DNA of 64,000 nucleotides, taken from Rhodocyclaceae bacterium (GTDB taxonomy: Bacteria > Pseudomonadota > Gammaproteobacteria > Burkholderiales > CAIKXV01). The translations under genes and the position numbers were made by a program. Below the pieces are notes generated by a model, which saw only the letters and a list, made by a program, of their open reading frames with translations, searched no databases and was not told the DNA's origin. Shown in pieces: positions 8,350-15,289 of the stretch (position 1 is the first letter of the stretch; each line of letters starts with the position of its first letter). The DNA lies in assembly GCA_020248265.1 (NCBI GenBank), contig JADCHX010000021.1:62001-126000 (forward strand), read 5' to 3'.

Positions 8350-9363
8350 ATGTTCGCTGCGTTTCGCCGAATCACCTTGCTTGCCGTGGCGCTGCCTGCC
8401 GCGGCGTTACTGGTCGCCAGCGGCGGGGTCGGGGCGCAACCTGTCTCCGCCTCGGCGCCTTATCCCGCCGGGCTGACCGACCACGCGATCATGGTAAACG
8501 GCGTGATGCGTCAGTACCGTGTGCATGTGCCCGCGACGCTCACTGGCCCACCGCGAGCGGTGCTGCTGGCGCTGCATGGCGGCGGCGGCAAGGGGCTGGA
8601 CGGCGCGAGCTCGGGCACGCATCCGCTGTCGGCGTTCCGGACGGTCGCCGACCGCGAGGGTCTGGTGGTGGTCTTCCCCGCAGGGCTGCCCGCCCGGGAT
8701 CGCCAGGGCAGCACCGGCTGGGTGGATTGCCGCGCCGACAACACCGTGGCGAGCGGCGCGGACGACATCGGCTTTCTGGCGGCGCTCACCGAGCGCGTGC
8801 GCCAGCAGTACGGACTGACCTCGTCGCGCATGTTCATGGCCGGCGGGTCGAACGGGGCGCAGATGGCCCAGGCGTTTGCCTTCCATCGCCCCGAGCTGGT
8901 GGGCGCGGTGGCCTCCAGCGCAGGCAGTCTGCCAGCATCGCCGCTGCCCGGCCGCTGCACTACCGGGCCGGGCCGGCCGCTGCCGATCCTGATTCTGCAC
9001 GGAACCGCGGACACGGCAATGCCGTGGAGCGGGGGTTGCGTGGCGAATCTGGGGGGAGCCTGCGCGCGCGGGCGGGTGATCCCGGCCGAGGCTACCCGCG
9101 ACCGCTGGCTGCAGATAAACGGCCTCGCCAGCGTGACGCCCACCCACACCGTGATCGACTCCGTGCCGTCCGACGGTGGCCCGGCCAATCGGTTCGACTA
9201 CGCGGGTGCCGCACCGGTGCAGTGGTGGCGGCTCGACGGGGCGGGTCATGCGGTCGCCAGTCAGACCGTGCTGCTGCCGCCCAGCCGCGCGGCCGGCATC
9301 CAGAACCGCGACATAGAATTCGCCGAAGTGGCGTGGGCGTTCTTCAGCAGTCGGCTGCCCTGA
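8350..9363 (+). CDS. Secreted LpqC-like poly(3-hydroxybutyrate) depolymerase/esterase
   Basis: A 337-residue serine hydrolase of the LpqC/COG3509 group. A signal peptide with hydrophobic core LLAVALPAAALLVASGG ends near VGAQP. The mature enzyme shows VLLALHGGGGKG (oxyanion region), VVFPAGLP, a CxxxN-type segment after WVD, the nucleophile elbow MAGGSNGAQM, LILHGTADTAMPW with the acid, and GAGHAV with the histidine. The family hydrolyses short polyhydroxybutyrate chains or feruloyl-type esters, and the choice is not decidable here. The start has a GAGGGGGAGG ribosome site 7 bases away. It is flanked by mobile-element scars on both sides. Confidence 0.82.
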   Translation: MFAAFRRITLLAVALPAAALLVASGGVGAQPVSASAPYPAGLTDHAIMVNGVMRQYRVHVPATLTGPPRAVLLALHGGGGKGLDGASSGTHPLSAFRTVADREGLVVVFPAGLPARDRQGSTGWVDCRADNTVASGADDIGFLAALTERVRQQYGLTSSRMFMAGGSNGAQMAQAFAFHRPELVGAVASSAGSLPASPLPGRCTTGPGRPLPILILHGTADTAMPWSGGCVANLGGACARGRVIPAEATRDRWLQINGLASVTPTHTVIDSVPSDGGPANRFDYAGAAPVQWWRLDGAGHAVASQTVLLPPSRAAGIQNRDIEFAEVAWAFFSSRLP

Positions 9364-9424
9364 CCGATCGGCTGAGGGGCGAGCGCCGAGCGCGTCATCC
9401 CGCCACACGGATCCCGCCTCGGGC

Positions 9425-9712
9425 TCAGGCGAACCCATACAGGCGCTGCGGGTTATCGACCAGCAGCCGCGGGCGTTCGGTCTCGGATGGGGCTATCTGC
9501 GCGAGCGCGTCGACCAGGGCCGCGGCGTCGGGGATATGGGTGTGGCTGTGATGGGGCCAGTCGCTGCCCCAGACGCAGCGATCGCCATGAGCGCGCCAGA
9601 GCGCGTGGGCCACCGTCACCCCGTGGTGGTAACGCTGCGCGGGCTCGGCATCGGCGTCGATGCGGTCGATGCCGCTCAGCTTGACCCAGAACCCCGGGGT
9701 ATCCAGCAGGTC
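9425..9712 (-). pseudogene. 3' fragment of an amidohydrolase-2 (COG3618) gene
   Basis: The minus strand encodes the last roughly 95 residues of a TIM-barrel metal-dependent hydrolase: TPGFWVKLSG, the metal-site segment RCVWGSDWPHHSHTHIP and the family C-terminus LLVDNPQRLYGF. Upstream, near 9712, the reading frame passes straight into antisense of a VapC remnant and mobile-element sequence, so about two thirds of the enzyme, including the N-terminal metal ligands, is missing. It cannot be an active enzyme. The parent family includes lactonases and decarboxylases of aromatic catabolism. Confidence 0.75.
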
Positions 9713-9850
9713 TCGACCTACGATGCGCGGTTTGTCGCTTGCGCGCGCCGACTCCCGGTGCCGCTGGTGACTGAAGACTCCCGCCTGCGCGCGGCTACGC
9801 CGGTATCGTCGATGTCGATTGCCGAGGCAGTCTCCCGGTCGGCTGGATAG
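9707..9850 (+). pseudogene. C-terminal VapC (PIN domain) fragment
   Basis: The + strand encodes YDARFVACARRLPVPLVTED ending in AEAVSRSAG and a TAG stop at 9848-9850. This is the C-terminal third of a PIN-domain ribonuclease, with the third and fourth acidic positions (YDARF and TED). The N-terminal part, with the first catalytic Asp, is absent because the sequence joins the amidohydrolase fragment at about 9707. A longer piece of the same gene survives at 26040-26281. Confidence 0.7.
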
Positions 9851-10090
9851 CGGCGGGGCACAGCCAGAGCGGGCGCTGCATGCGACGCGCTCGCCATCGG
9901 GTAAATGAGCGATGTGACTCAACGGTGTGACGCTGCCGGGAGGCTATCGCTCGGAGCAGCGAACACAAGGAAGGCACGATTTTCGTCGATAGCCTCCTCG
10001 TTGTACGCTCTTCAGATCGATACTCCGAGCGTCATACCCCGATGGATTCCGTCACCGTGTCTCCCAGGTTCCAGGTCGTGATTCCGCGGC
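9707..10090. repeat. Segmental duplication, copy 1
   Basis: This stretch and 26138-26525 are clearly homologous from end to end, differing by scattered substitutions and small indels. Each holds, in the same order, the 3' end of a vapC gene, a mobile-element tail and the 5' end of an AbrB-type antitoxin gene. In this copy the antitoxin is intact. Confidence 0.85.
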
Positions 10091-10248
10091 GGGTGCGTGA
10101 GCGAATGGCGGTCAAGGCCGGCGACCGGATGCAGGTCGTGCAGTACGGCGACCGGATCGAACTGATCCCGGAACGCCCGGCGCGCGAGCTCCGGGGCTTC
10201 CTCGCCGGGATCGACACCTCGGTCCCGAGGGAGGAGGGCCGGGCGTGA
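10042..10248 (+). CDS. vapB: AbrB/SpoVT-type antitoxin
   Basis: A 68-residue swapped-hairpin AbrB antitoxin: VSPRFQVVIPRRVRERM is the DNA-binding strand-turn segment and VKAGDRMQVVQYGDRIELIP the second half, followed by the flexible tail that normally plugs the toxin. It overlaps the downstream vapC by four bases (GTGA at 10245-10248), as usual for these pairs. It should bind VapC and autoregulate. The partner toxin carries a nonsense codon, so this antitoxin may now be an orphan regulator. Confidence 0.85.
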   Translation: MDSVTVSPRFQVVIPRRVRERMAVKAGDRMQVVQYGDRIELIPERPARELRGFLAGIDTSVPREEGRA

Positions 10249-10619
10249 ATGTCGTCGACTCCTCGGCATGGCTTGAATACTTCACCGACGGGCCTGGCGC
10301 CGCTGCGTTCGCCGCTGCGATCGAGGACACCTGATCGCTGCTGGTGCCGTCGATCACGGTGCTCGAGGTGTTCAAGCGCGTGCTGCAGCAGCGCGACGAG
10401 GGCGCTGCGCTGCGTTGCGTCGGGGTGATGCAGCAGGGACGGGTGGTCGACCTGGATGCATCGTTGGCGCTGGAGGCGGCCGTGGCCGGTGCGAGGCACC
10501 GCCTGCCGCTGGCCGACAGCGTCGTCTTCGCCACTGCACAGCGTGCGAATGCAGAGCTGTGGACGCAGGACGCGGACTTCGAAGGACTTCCCGGCGTGCG
10601 CGACTTCCCGAAACGGTGA
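10245..10619 (+). pseudogene. vapC: VapC (PIN) toxin interrupted by an in-frame TGA
   Basis: Starting at GTG 10245 the frame gives VNVVDSSAWLEYF, with the first catalytic Asp, and reaches TGA at 10332-10334 as codon 30. The same frame then continues without further stops as LLVPSITVLEVFKRVL, through AVAGARHRLPLADSVVFA and NAELWTQDADFEGL to the natural end at 10619. All four PIN acidic positions are present, and one nonsense change separates the first from the rest. The reading frame is otherwise preserved over 95 codons, which suggests a recent loss. A truncated product restarted at GTG 10344 would lack the first Asp. Confidence 0.8.
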
Positions 10620-10795
10620 CCGGCAGGCCACCCCCGGCAATGGCGCCGGATTTCCGGGCGCGAGCCGACTCCCCCGGCGGAGCGCGGCCACATCGACGAG
10701 GGGTCGAGGCTGCGAAGGCCGCTTGCAGGGCGGATCGAATGGTTCCATAATGCCTCCAATGCCTCCACTTCGGGGGCAATCCCGGGGGGGCCGCC

Positions 10796-11065
10796 ATGCC
10801 CGTGAACCTGTCCGTAAAGAACGTACCGGACGCACTCGCCCAACGGCTGCGCGAGCGCGCGCACCGTAACCGGCGGTCGTTGCAGCGCGAGCTGCTGACG
10901 ATCCTCGAAGGGGTGGCCAGCGAGCGCGGCGCGGCGCCGAGCGGCGACGGACCGGCGGCAGGCGCCTTGACGGTGACGCAAGTCAGTGAACGGGCCGCCG
11001 CGCTGTTTCCCGGAGGAACCCGCAGTTCCATGGGCTACATCCGCGAACTGCGCGACGGACGTTGA
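10796..11065 (+). CDS. vapB: FitA/VapB-type ribbon-helix-helix antitoxin
   Basis: An 89-residue protein beginning MPVNLSVKNVPDALAQRLRE, then RAHRNRRSLQRELLTILE: a ribbon-helix-helix DNA-binding fold of the FitA/Arc type. The C-terminal half (ALFPGGTRSSMGYIRELRDG) is the toxin-binding tail. A very G-rich ribosome site (GGGGGGG) stands 4-6 bases before the ATG. It overlaps the toxin gene by four bases (TTGA), so the two are translationally coupled. It should neutralise the PIN toxin and repress the operon. Confidence 0.85.
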   Translation: MPVNLSVKNVPDALAQRLRERAHRNRRSLQRELLTILEGVASERGAAPSGDGPAAGALTVTQVSERAAALFPGGTRSSMGYIRELRDGR

Positions 11066-11547
11066 ACGTGGCGCTCCCGCGCGCTTCGACGGCGTCGTTG
11101 CATGTCGCGGAACCCCACGCGTTCTACTCGAGCCGCCCGCGACTGGTGGTGGACGCCACCGTGGTCGCAGCCCACCTGTTTGCAGAACCCGAGGCACCGC
11201 TCGCGGCCGCCGCGCTTCAGGCGCGCGCCCTGCATGCGCCTGACCTGATCGACTACGAGCTGATCAGTGTCGCCCTGAAGAAGATTCGCCGCGAACGGCT
11301 TCCGCACGCGGCCGTCACGTCCGCACTCGCCCTGATCGACGGGATGGCGGTCGAACGCCATCGGCTCGACATGTCCAGCGTCCTGCGGCTGGCGGATCGC
11401 TACGCGCTCACTGCATACGACGCGGCCTATCTCAGTCTGGCTGAACTGCTGGGCGCACCGCTGGCCACGTTCGACGAGCAGCTCGCGGCGGCTGCGCGCG
11501 AACATCTGGCGCAGCCGCCGCTCCATGGGGAAGGCGACGCCGCGTGA
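11062..11547 (+). CDS. vapC: VapC toxin, PIN-domain ribonuclease
   Basis: A protein of up to 161 residues with an intact PIN domain. LVVDATVVAAHLF carries the first Asp, APDLIDYELISVALKK the Glu, and TAYDAAYLSLAELLGAPLATFDEQL the two C-terminal acids. It is a site-specific ribonuclease that blocks translation when freed from its antitoxin. The start is either TTG at 11062, overlapping the antitoxin stop, or GTG at 11068; about 30 residues precede the first conserved strand, somewhat longer than usual. No sign of damage, making this the one intact VapBC pair here. Confidence 0.85.
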   Translation: MNVALPRASTASLHVAEPHAFYSSRPRLVVDATVVAAHLFAEPEAPLAAAALQARALHAPDLIDYELISVALKKIRRERLPHAAVTSALALIDGMAVERHRLDMSSVLRLADRYALTAYDAAYLSLAELLGAPLATFDEQLAAAAREHLAQPPLHGEGDAA

Positions 11548-11804
11548 AATCGTCGATGCCGCAAGGTGCTCAGGCATCTGGCAGGTGACGGGAGGTGCTC
11601 GGTGCAGTAACGGTCGAGAGCGAAGATCCAGGAGGGAAACAGAGCCCGACCGGTTGCACCCGGGCGGCCACCGGCAGGAAGATCATCCCGCCGTTGCCGA
11701 TCGGCACCGACTGCACCGATGCCGGAATGTGCAGCAGGAAGGTGCGATCCCGCAGCGTCGCCGCGGAGTTAACGACCGTATGCCGTGCGCCCCCCGGTGG
11801 CCAC
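11548..11804. repeat. Unknown repeated segment, copy 2, and flanks
   Basis: No gene is recognisable. Bases 11695-11775 match 7686-7770. On the minus strand the stretch reads as a peptide with RDRTFLLHIPASVQSVPIG and GGMIFLPVAARVQPVG, which could be the relic of a coding region. It ends against IS21-type terminal sequence at about 11805. Confidence 0.45.
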
Positions 11805-11860
11805 TGCAAATTCCCCCATCTGTGGCCGGGTCAAATTCCCCCACCCCGGAGACGGGACAG
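11805..11860. mobile_element. IS21-family terminal repeats
   Basis: The dodecamer CAAATTCCCCCA occurs twice (11807-11818 and 11832-11843), 25 bases apart. Multiple spaced copies of such a sequence at the element end are a hallmark of one branch of the IS21 family. The istB fragment starts a few bases further on, in the expected orientation, so this is the right-hand end of a mostly deleted element. Confidence 0.6.
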
Positions 11861-11867
11861 GTGGACA

Positions 11868-12116
11868 TTAGTTGTCGGCTGAAGCCTTTGCAACGCGGGC
11901 GGCGGCCTCCTTCAGGCGCCAGCTCTTGCCGGCGAACTTGAGCAGGTGTCCGTGATGCATGAGGCGGTCGATGAGCGGAGCCACGATCACCACGTCACCG
12001 AGGAGTTTCGGCCAGTCGTCGAGCCCGCGATTGGAGGTGATGAGGGTCGAGGCCTTCTCGTGCCGGCTCATGAGCACGTCGGCCAACTCGTCGAGTTCCC
12101 TGAAGCCGTTCCGCTG
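11868..12116 (-). pseudogene. istB: istB 3' fragment (IS21 helper ATPase)
   Basis: The minus strand encodes RELDELADVLMSRHEKASTL, then TSNRGLDDWPKLLGD, APLIDRLMHHGHLLKFAGKS and YRL-like SWRLKEA. This is the C-terminal part of IstB, the AAA+ helper that loads the IS21 transposase on target DNA. The Walker A and B regions are missing; the fragment starts at about 12116, where the Bug gene's 3' flank takes over. No istA is present. The element is dead. Confidence 0.8.
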
Positions 12117-12132
12117 AATTTGGCAACACCTG

Positions 12133-13149
12133 CTACTCGGGCTTGATCCCCGCCTGCCGGATCACCGGCGCCCAGCGGGCGATCTCGGCACGGATGAAGG
12201 CGGCGAACGCTTCAGGCGTGGTCGGGGCGGGTGTGGCGCCCTGCGCAGTCACCCGTTCGATAAGTTCGGGCTCGCGCAGCGCGCGCACGATCTCCTGGTT
12301 CAGCCGCAGCACGGCTGGCGCCGGTGTGCCAGCGGGTACCAGCACACCGAACCATGCAACAGCATCGAACCCCTTCAGTCCCAGTTCATCGAGCGTGGGC
12401 AACTGCGGCAGCAGTGGCGAGCGCTGCGCACTGGTCACCGCCAGGGCACGCAACCTGCCGGCCTTCACCAGAGGGCCCACCGGCGCGATGTTGCCGAACA
12501 TCAGCGCGACATGTCCGCCAACGACATCGGCCAGCGCCGGGACGCCCCCCTTGTAGGGCACATGTACGAGATCGACGTCCGAAGCCTGCGCGAACAACAC
12601 AGCGGCCAGATGCGTGCCGCTGCCCGAGCCTGCAGTGCCGTACTGCAATTGCCCGGGACGCGCCTTCGCCAGTGCGATCAGTTCCTTGATCGATCGCACC
12701 GGCACGGACGGGTTGACCACCAGCACGCTGGGCGCCGTGGCCACCAGCGACACCGGTGCGAAGTCCTTCAGCGTGTCGTACGGCAGCTTGCTGAAAATAC
12801 TCGGATTGGTGCCGTGCGTCGTGAACGCCATCAGCAGCGTATGCCCGTCGGGCTGGGCGCGCGCGACGATCTCGCTGCCGACAATGCCCCCCGCGCCACC
12901 ACGATTGTCGATGGTCACCGGCTGGGCCAGCGTCAGCGCCAGCCGCGCGCCCAGCGCGCGCGCGAGGATATCGGTGCCACCGCCCGGCGTCGCCGGCACC
13001 ACCATGCGCAGTGGCTTGCCCGGAAACGCCACGATCGACTGCGCCGCGAGGGTACTCGCGTTCGTTGCCAGCGCGAGCGTGGCGAGCGCGCGGATCGCCT
13101 GCAACTGCAGCGCAACCGCGCCCGACCTGCGCCAGCCGCCGTGGCTCAT
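12133..13149 (-). CDS. Bug/TctC-family periplasmic solute receptor
   Basis: A 338-residue Bug protein: signal peptide with core IRALATLALATNASTLAAQ, then FPGKPLRMVVPATPGGGTDILARAL, the ligand-cradle beta-strand region; IDNRGGAGGIVGSEIVA; PDGHTLLMAF; the second lobe HVPYKGGVPALADVVGGH and GVLVPAGTPAPAV. These proteins bind carboxylates, amino acids or nicotinate-like ligands in the periplasm. The ATG at 13149 overlaps the stop of the upstream cupin gene as ATGA, so translation is coupled. No TctA/TctB membrane partner lies nearby. Confidence 0.9.
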   Translation of the reverse strand: MSHGGWRRSGAVALQLQAIRALATLALATNASTLAAQSIVAFPGKPLRMVVPATPGGGTDILARALGARLALTLAQPVTIDNRGGAGGIVGSEIVARAQPDGHTLLMAFTTHGTNPSIFSKLPYDTLKDFAPVSLVATAPSVLVVNPSVPVRSIKELIALAKARPGQLQYGTAGSGSGTHLAAVLFAQASDVDLVHVPYKGGVPALADVVGGHVALMFGNIAPVGPLVKAGRLRALAVTSAQRSPLLPQLPTLDELGLKGFDAVAWFGVLVPAGTPAPAVLRLNQEIVRALREPELIERVTAQGATPAPTTPEAFAAFIRAEIARWAPVIRQAGIKPE

Positions 13150-13922
13150 GCCTTTGTTGCCAGAACGCTGCCCGGCGCAGCCGCCTGCACGTCCTCGCTC
13201 TCGTCCTGCCACGCCGCGCGCCGCGGAAACTGCAACACCAGCACCTCGGCGCCCGCATCGCCGGCACGCAGCGCAAACGCGCCTTCATCGGCGGCAACAG
13301 CGATGCAGGAATGCACGCCCAGTGCCTCGCCCGCGCTCTGCAGCGACCCGCCGACCACCACCAGAAACTGCCCTCCGCTGCCCTCTGGAGCCGGCGCCAG
13401 CGCCTGTTGCCGCGCCGGAACGCGCAGCAGCACGCTGGCGAGCCCGTCGGCCTCCCGGGCGAGCACGGGAACAGTCTGCACCGCGTCCAGCGTGGCGAGC
13501 TGCGATGGGTCGACAGGCACGGGTTCGCTCAGCCGGAACGTCTTGGGTACACGGCGCATCCGGGGCATCGACTCGGGCAGGTAGAACGCGGCCGAATCAT
13601 GCCGATCACGCAGCGTGAAATAGGCGAGTCCCTGCTCGCCGGGAACGATCGGGCCATAGCCGGTATAGGCACCGGAGTAATGCACGGCGTACGCGCGCAC
13701 GGCGTGGCGTCCGAACAGCCCCGCTCCGCGCACGAAGACCTGGAACTCGTTCTCGCGATGAAAATGTGGCCGGCTCACGTCACCGGGCGACTTCTCGACA
13801 ATGAAAGCCTGCGGTGCCTCGCCCGCAGTATTGAAGTAGTCGGTGCGCCAGTAGGTCACCCCATCGAGCGTGTGCTGACGGCGGCTGTCCGCCGCTGCCG
13901 CCGCTGAAACGATGCGTGCCAT
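13146..13922 (-). CDS. Cupin-like protein coupled to a Bug receptor
   Basis: A 258-residue protein with a cupin-type N-terminal half: SRPHFHRENEFQVFVRGAG gives the HxHxxxxE metal-binding cluster and a beta-barrel follows. The C-terminal half (GGQFLVVVGGSLQSAGEAL and EVLVLQFPR) looks like a second, metal-free cupin barrel. No signal peptide, so it is cytoplasmic. Substrate unknown. The stop overlaps the Bug start by four bases. A similar but distant pair lies at 19811-21654. The start at 13922 has only a weak purine tract upstream (GGCGGG); a longer reading to 14033 would overlap the preceding frame. Confidence 0.7.
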   Translation of the reverse strand: MARIVSAAAAADSRRQHTLDGVTYWRTDYFNTAGEAPQAFIVEKSPGDVSRPHFHRENEFQVFVRGAGLFGRHAVRAYAVHYSGAYTGYGPIVPGEQGLAYFTLRDRHDSAAFYLPESMPRMRRVPKTFRLSEPVPVDPSQLATLDAVQTVPVLAREADGLASVLLRVPARQQALAPAPEGSGGQFLVVVGGSLQSAGEALGVHSCIAVAADEGAFALRAGDAGAEVLVLQFPRRAAWQDESEDVQAAAPGSVLATKA

Positions 13923-13951
13923 CGCTGCCCGCCTGCAGGGACCGCCGGTGC

Positions 13952-14191
13952 TCAAGCCACCGCGCGCGTTTTCACCGCACCGCCGAACTTGCGCTTGATC
14001 TCCGCCTCCAGCGCCAGGCCGCGCCGTGCGCACATCGAGTACTGCGGATCGACGAGTATTTGCGTGGTGTCGATGTTCAGCAGCGCGACATGCTCGCCCA
14101 GGCCGATGCGGTCGCCGAATGCGCCCTTGGGATAGGCCTCGAGTTCCTCGTCCGGCACGTAGCCGCGCCGCTTCTCCAGCTTGTCTGCCAT
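13952..14191 (-). pseudogene. Short N-terminal piece of an isochorismatase-like hydrolase
   Basis: A 79-residue reading frame with a good ribosome site (GGGGGA). The segment GDRIGLGEHVALLNIDTTQI resembles the first strand of cysteine hydrolases of the isochorismatase/N-carbamoylsarcosine amidase family, which opens with a G-rich turn and ALLxID. The full enzyme is about 200 residues; here only the first strand and the region DPQYSMC remain, lacking the Lys and Cys of the catalytic triad. Either a decayed enzyme or a small protein in its own right, possibly transcribed with the cupin gene 29 bases downstream. Confidence 0.4.
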
Positions 14192-14220
14192 GGTGTCCCC
14201 CGGAGTGTGGCCGTTCAGGC

Positions 14221-14586
14221 TCAGCCTGACCGGCGTTGGATCAATGCTTCGAGCTTCACCGCGTCGGCGGCAAACAGACGCATACCGTCGGCGAGCTTGT
14301 CGCTCGCCATCGCGTCTTCATCAGGCGCCTAGCGAACCCCATTCGCATCATAGTGCACTTCGGTCAAGGTCATGGCGCGCGCTGCGCCCGGATCCATTGC
14401 CGGGTCCAGCGCGGCGATCTGACCGATGTTACGAAAGCGGGCACCCATCAATTTGGTGCGAACCCCTTAGCGCTTGTAGTGATTGAAGATCGCGGTCACC
14501 GACTTCACGCCGGGATCGTTGCGCCCGGCCATTGCAACCTCGTCCCAGTCGACGTCGGTGGTCTTTTCAGCCCGCCGCTCTAGTAT
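14221..14586 (-). pseudogene. tal: Transaldolase pseudogene (C-terminal part)
   Basis: One minus-strand frame reads KSVTAIFNHYKR, stop, GVRTKLMGARFRNIGQIAAL, then AARAMTLTEVHYDANG, stop, and [20 protein letters not shown] followed by KLEALI. This is the C-terminal third of a TalB-type transaldolase with in-frame stops at 14467-14469 (TAA) and 14329-14331 (TAG). A stretch normally between the RNIGQI and DPAAARAM segments is shortened. The N-terminal two thirds, with the Schiff-base lysine, is gone; sequence beyond 14586 is IS91-like. Transaldolase links glycolysis and the pentose phosphate pathway; whether an intact copy exists elsewhere is unknown. Confidence 0.8.
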
Positions 14587-14649
14587 CAGTCGTAGATGAG
14601 CCCGACGAACAGCGAGATCAGCGTCACGCGGGCATCGGAGCAGCCGGGC

Positions 14650-14880
14650 CTGCCCCGCCATGTGGCGCTGCGCTGGGCGCAGCGTCTGAAGCGGGTGTTC
14701 GGCATCGAGATCGAAAGCTGTGGGCGTTGCGGGGCGGGGCTGAAGATCGTGGCGAGCATCGAGGACCCCGCGGTGATCGCGCGCATCCTTGCGCATCGGT
14801 ATTACACATCGGACAGGCCGCAAGAGCAGCGTGTGCTGCACGCGGCGCGCGCACCGCCGGGCGGGTATCGGCAGGACGAG
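14650..14880 (+). mobile_element. IS91-like transposase C-terminal fragment
   Basis: The best-preserved piece of the family here: LPRHVALRWAQRLKRVFGIE, a CxxC zinc knuckle ESCGRCGAGLKIVASIEDP, VIARILAHR and the terminal ARAPPG. This is the C-terminus of the IS91-type transposase, a HUH (Y2) rolling-circle enzyme. The catalytic domain is missing. The frame stays open for 170 more codons but without recognisable content. Confidence 0.7.
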
Positions 14881-15097
14881 CGCACACCGTGCACTGGCGC
14901 TACAGGTGCAGGGCGGCGTGTTGCGCTCGACGATCGGGGCACGGGTGATGACGGGCGACGCAGGCGTCATCGCGCGCTGTCGGGCCGGGGTGGCCAGCCG
15001 ATCCAGGGCCGATGGAGGCCTTCGGCGCATCGGCGCGAGGCTGGCCGGCCGCAGGCAGCAGCGCGTTGGGGCTGGCAGGGGCGTTTGAAAGTACTAT
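14881..15097. repeat. Mobile-element end with GGGGCGTTTGAAAGTACT
   Basis: Bases 14979-15097 match 18510-18622 nearly base for base, and both finish with the motif GGGGCGTTTGAAAGTACT, here at about 15078-15095. To the right lies a truncated carbamoylase gene. The motif closes five repeats in this window and appears to mark one end of the element. Confidence 0.65.
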
Positions 15098-15235
15098 CCG
15101 CTCCGCGCACGTGGCGATCGAGGTCGGTGAGCGCGAGCCGGCAGCCCTCTCCCTACAGCGCGCTGCCGATCCGCGCCAGCGCCATCAGCGAATCCCACGA
15201 CCGCTGGCCGTCGATGGTCAGCGGTCGTGTCCGGG
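15098..15235 (-). pseudogene. N-terminal fragment of a Zn-dependent carbamoylase/hydantoinase
   Basis: One minus-strand frame encodes LTIDGQRSWDSLMALARIG, SAL, a TAG stop at 15153-15155, then GEGCRLALTDLDRHVRG. This is the opening of the M20-type N-carbamoyl amino acid hydrolase/allantoate amidohydrolase family (IDGxRLWxSLMxxAxIG, then G-CRLALTDxDR). The gene is cut at 15098 by a mobile-element end and keeps about 45 of some 410 codons. The next intact gene to its right, also on the minus strand, is an amidase, so an amide-hydrolysis locus was probably broken here. Confidence 0.6.
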
Positions 15236-15289
15236 GCAGAGCGATTCATCGCGGGGAATATGTCGACCGCGTGGTGGCGCGACTCGGCC

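Noticed and set aside
9425-9922. One 165-residue protein on the minus strand
   Set aside because: The last 95 residues are amidohydrolase, but the first part is antisense to a vapC remnant and element tail, so the frame is an accidental join and not a gene.
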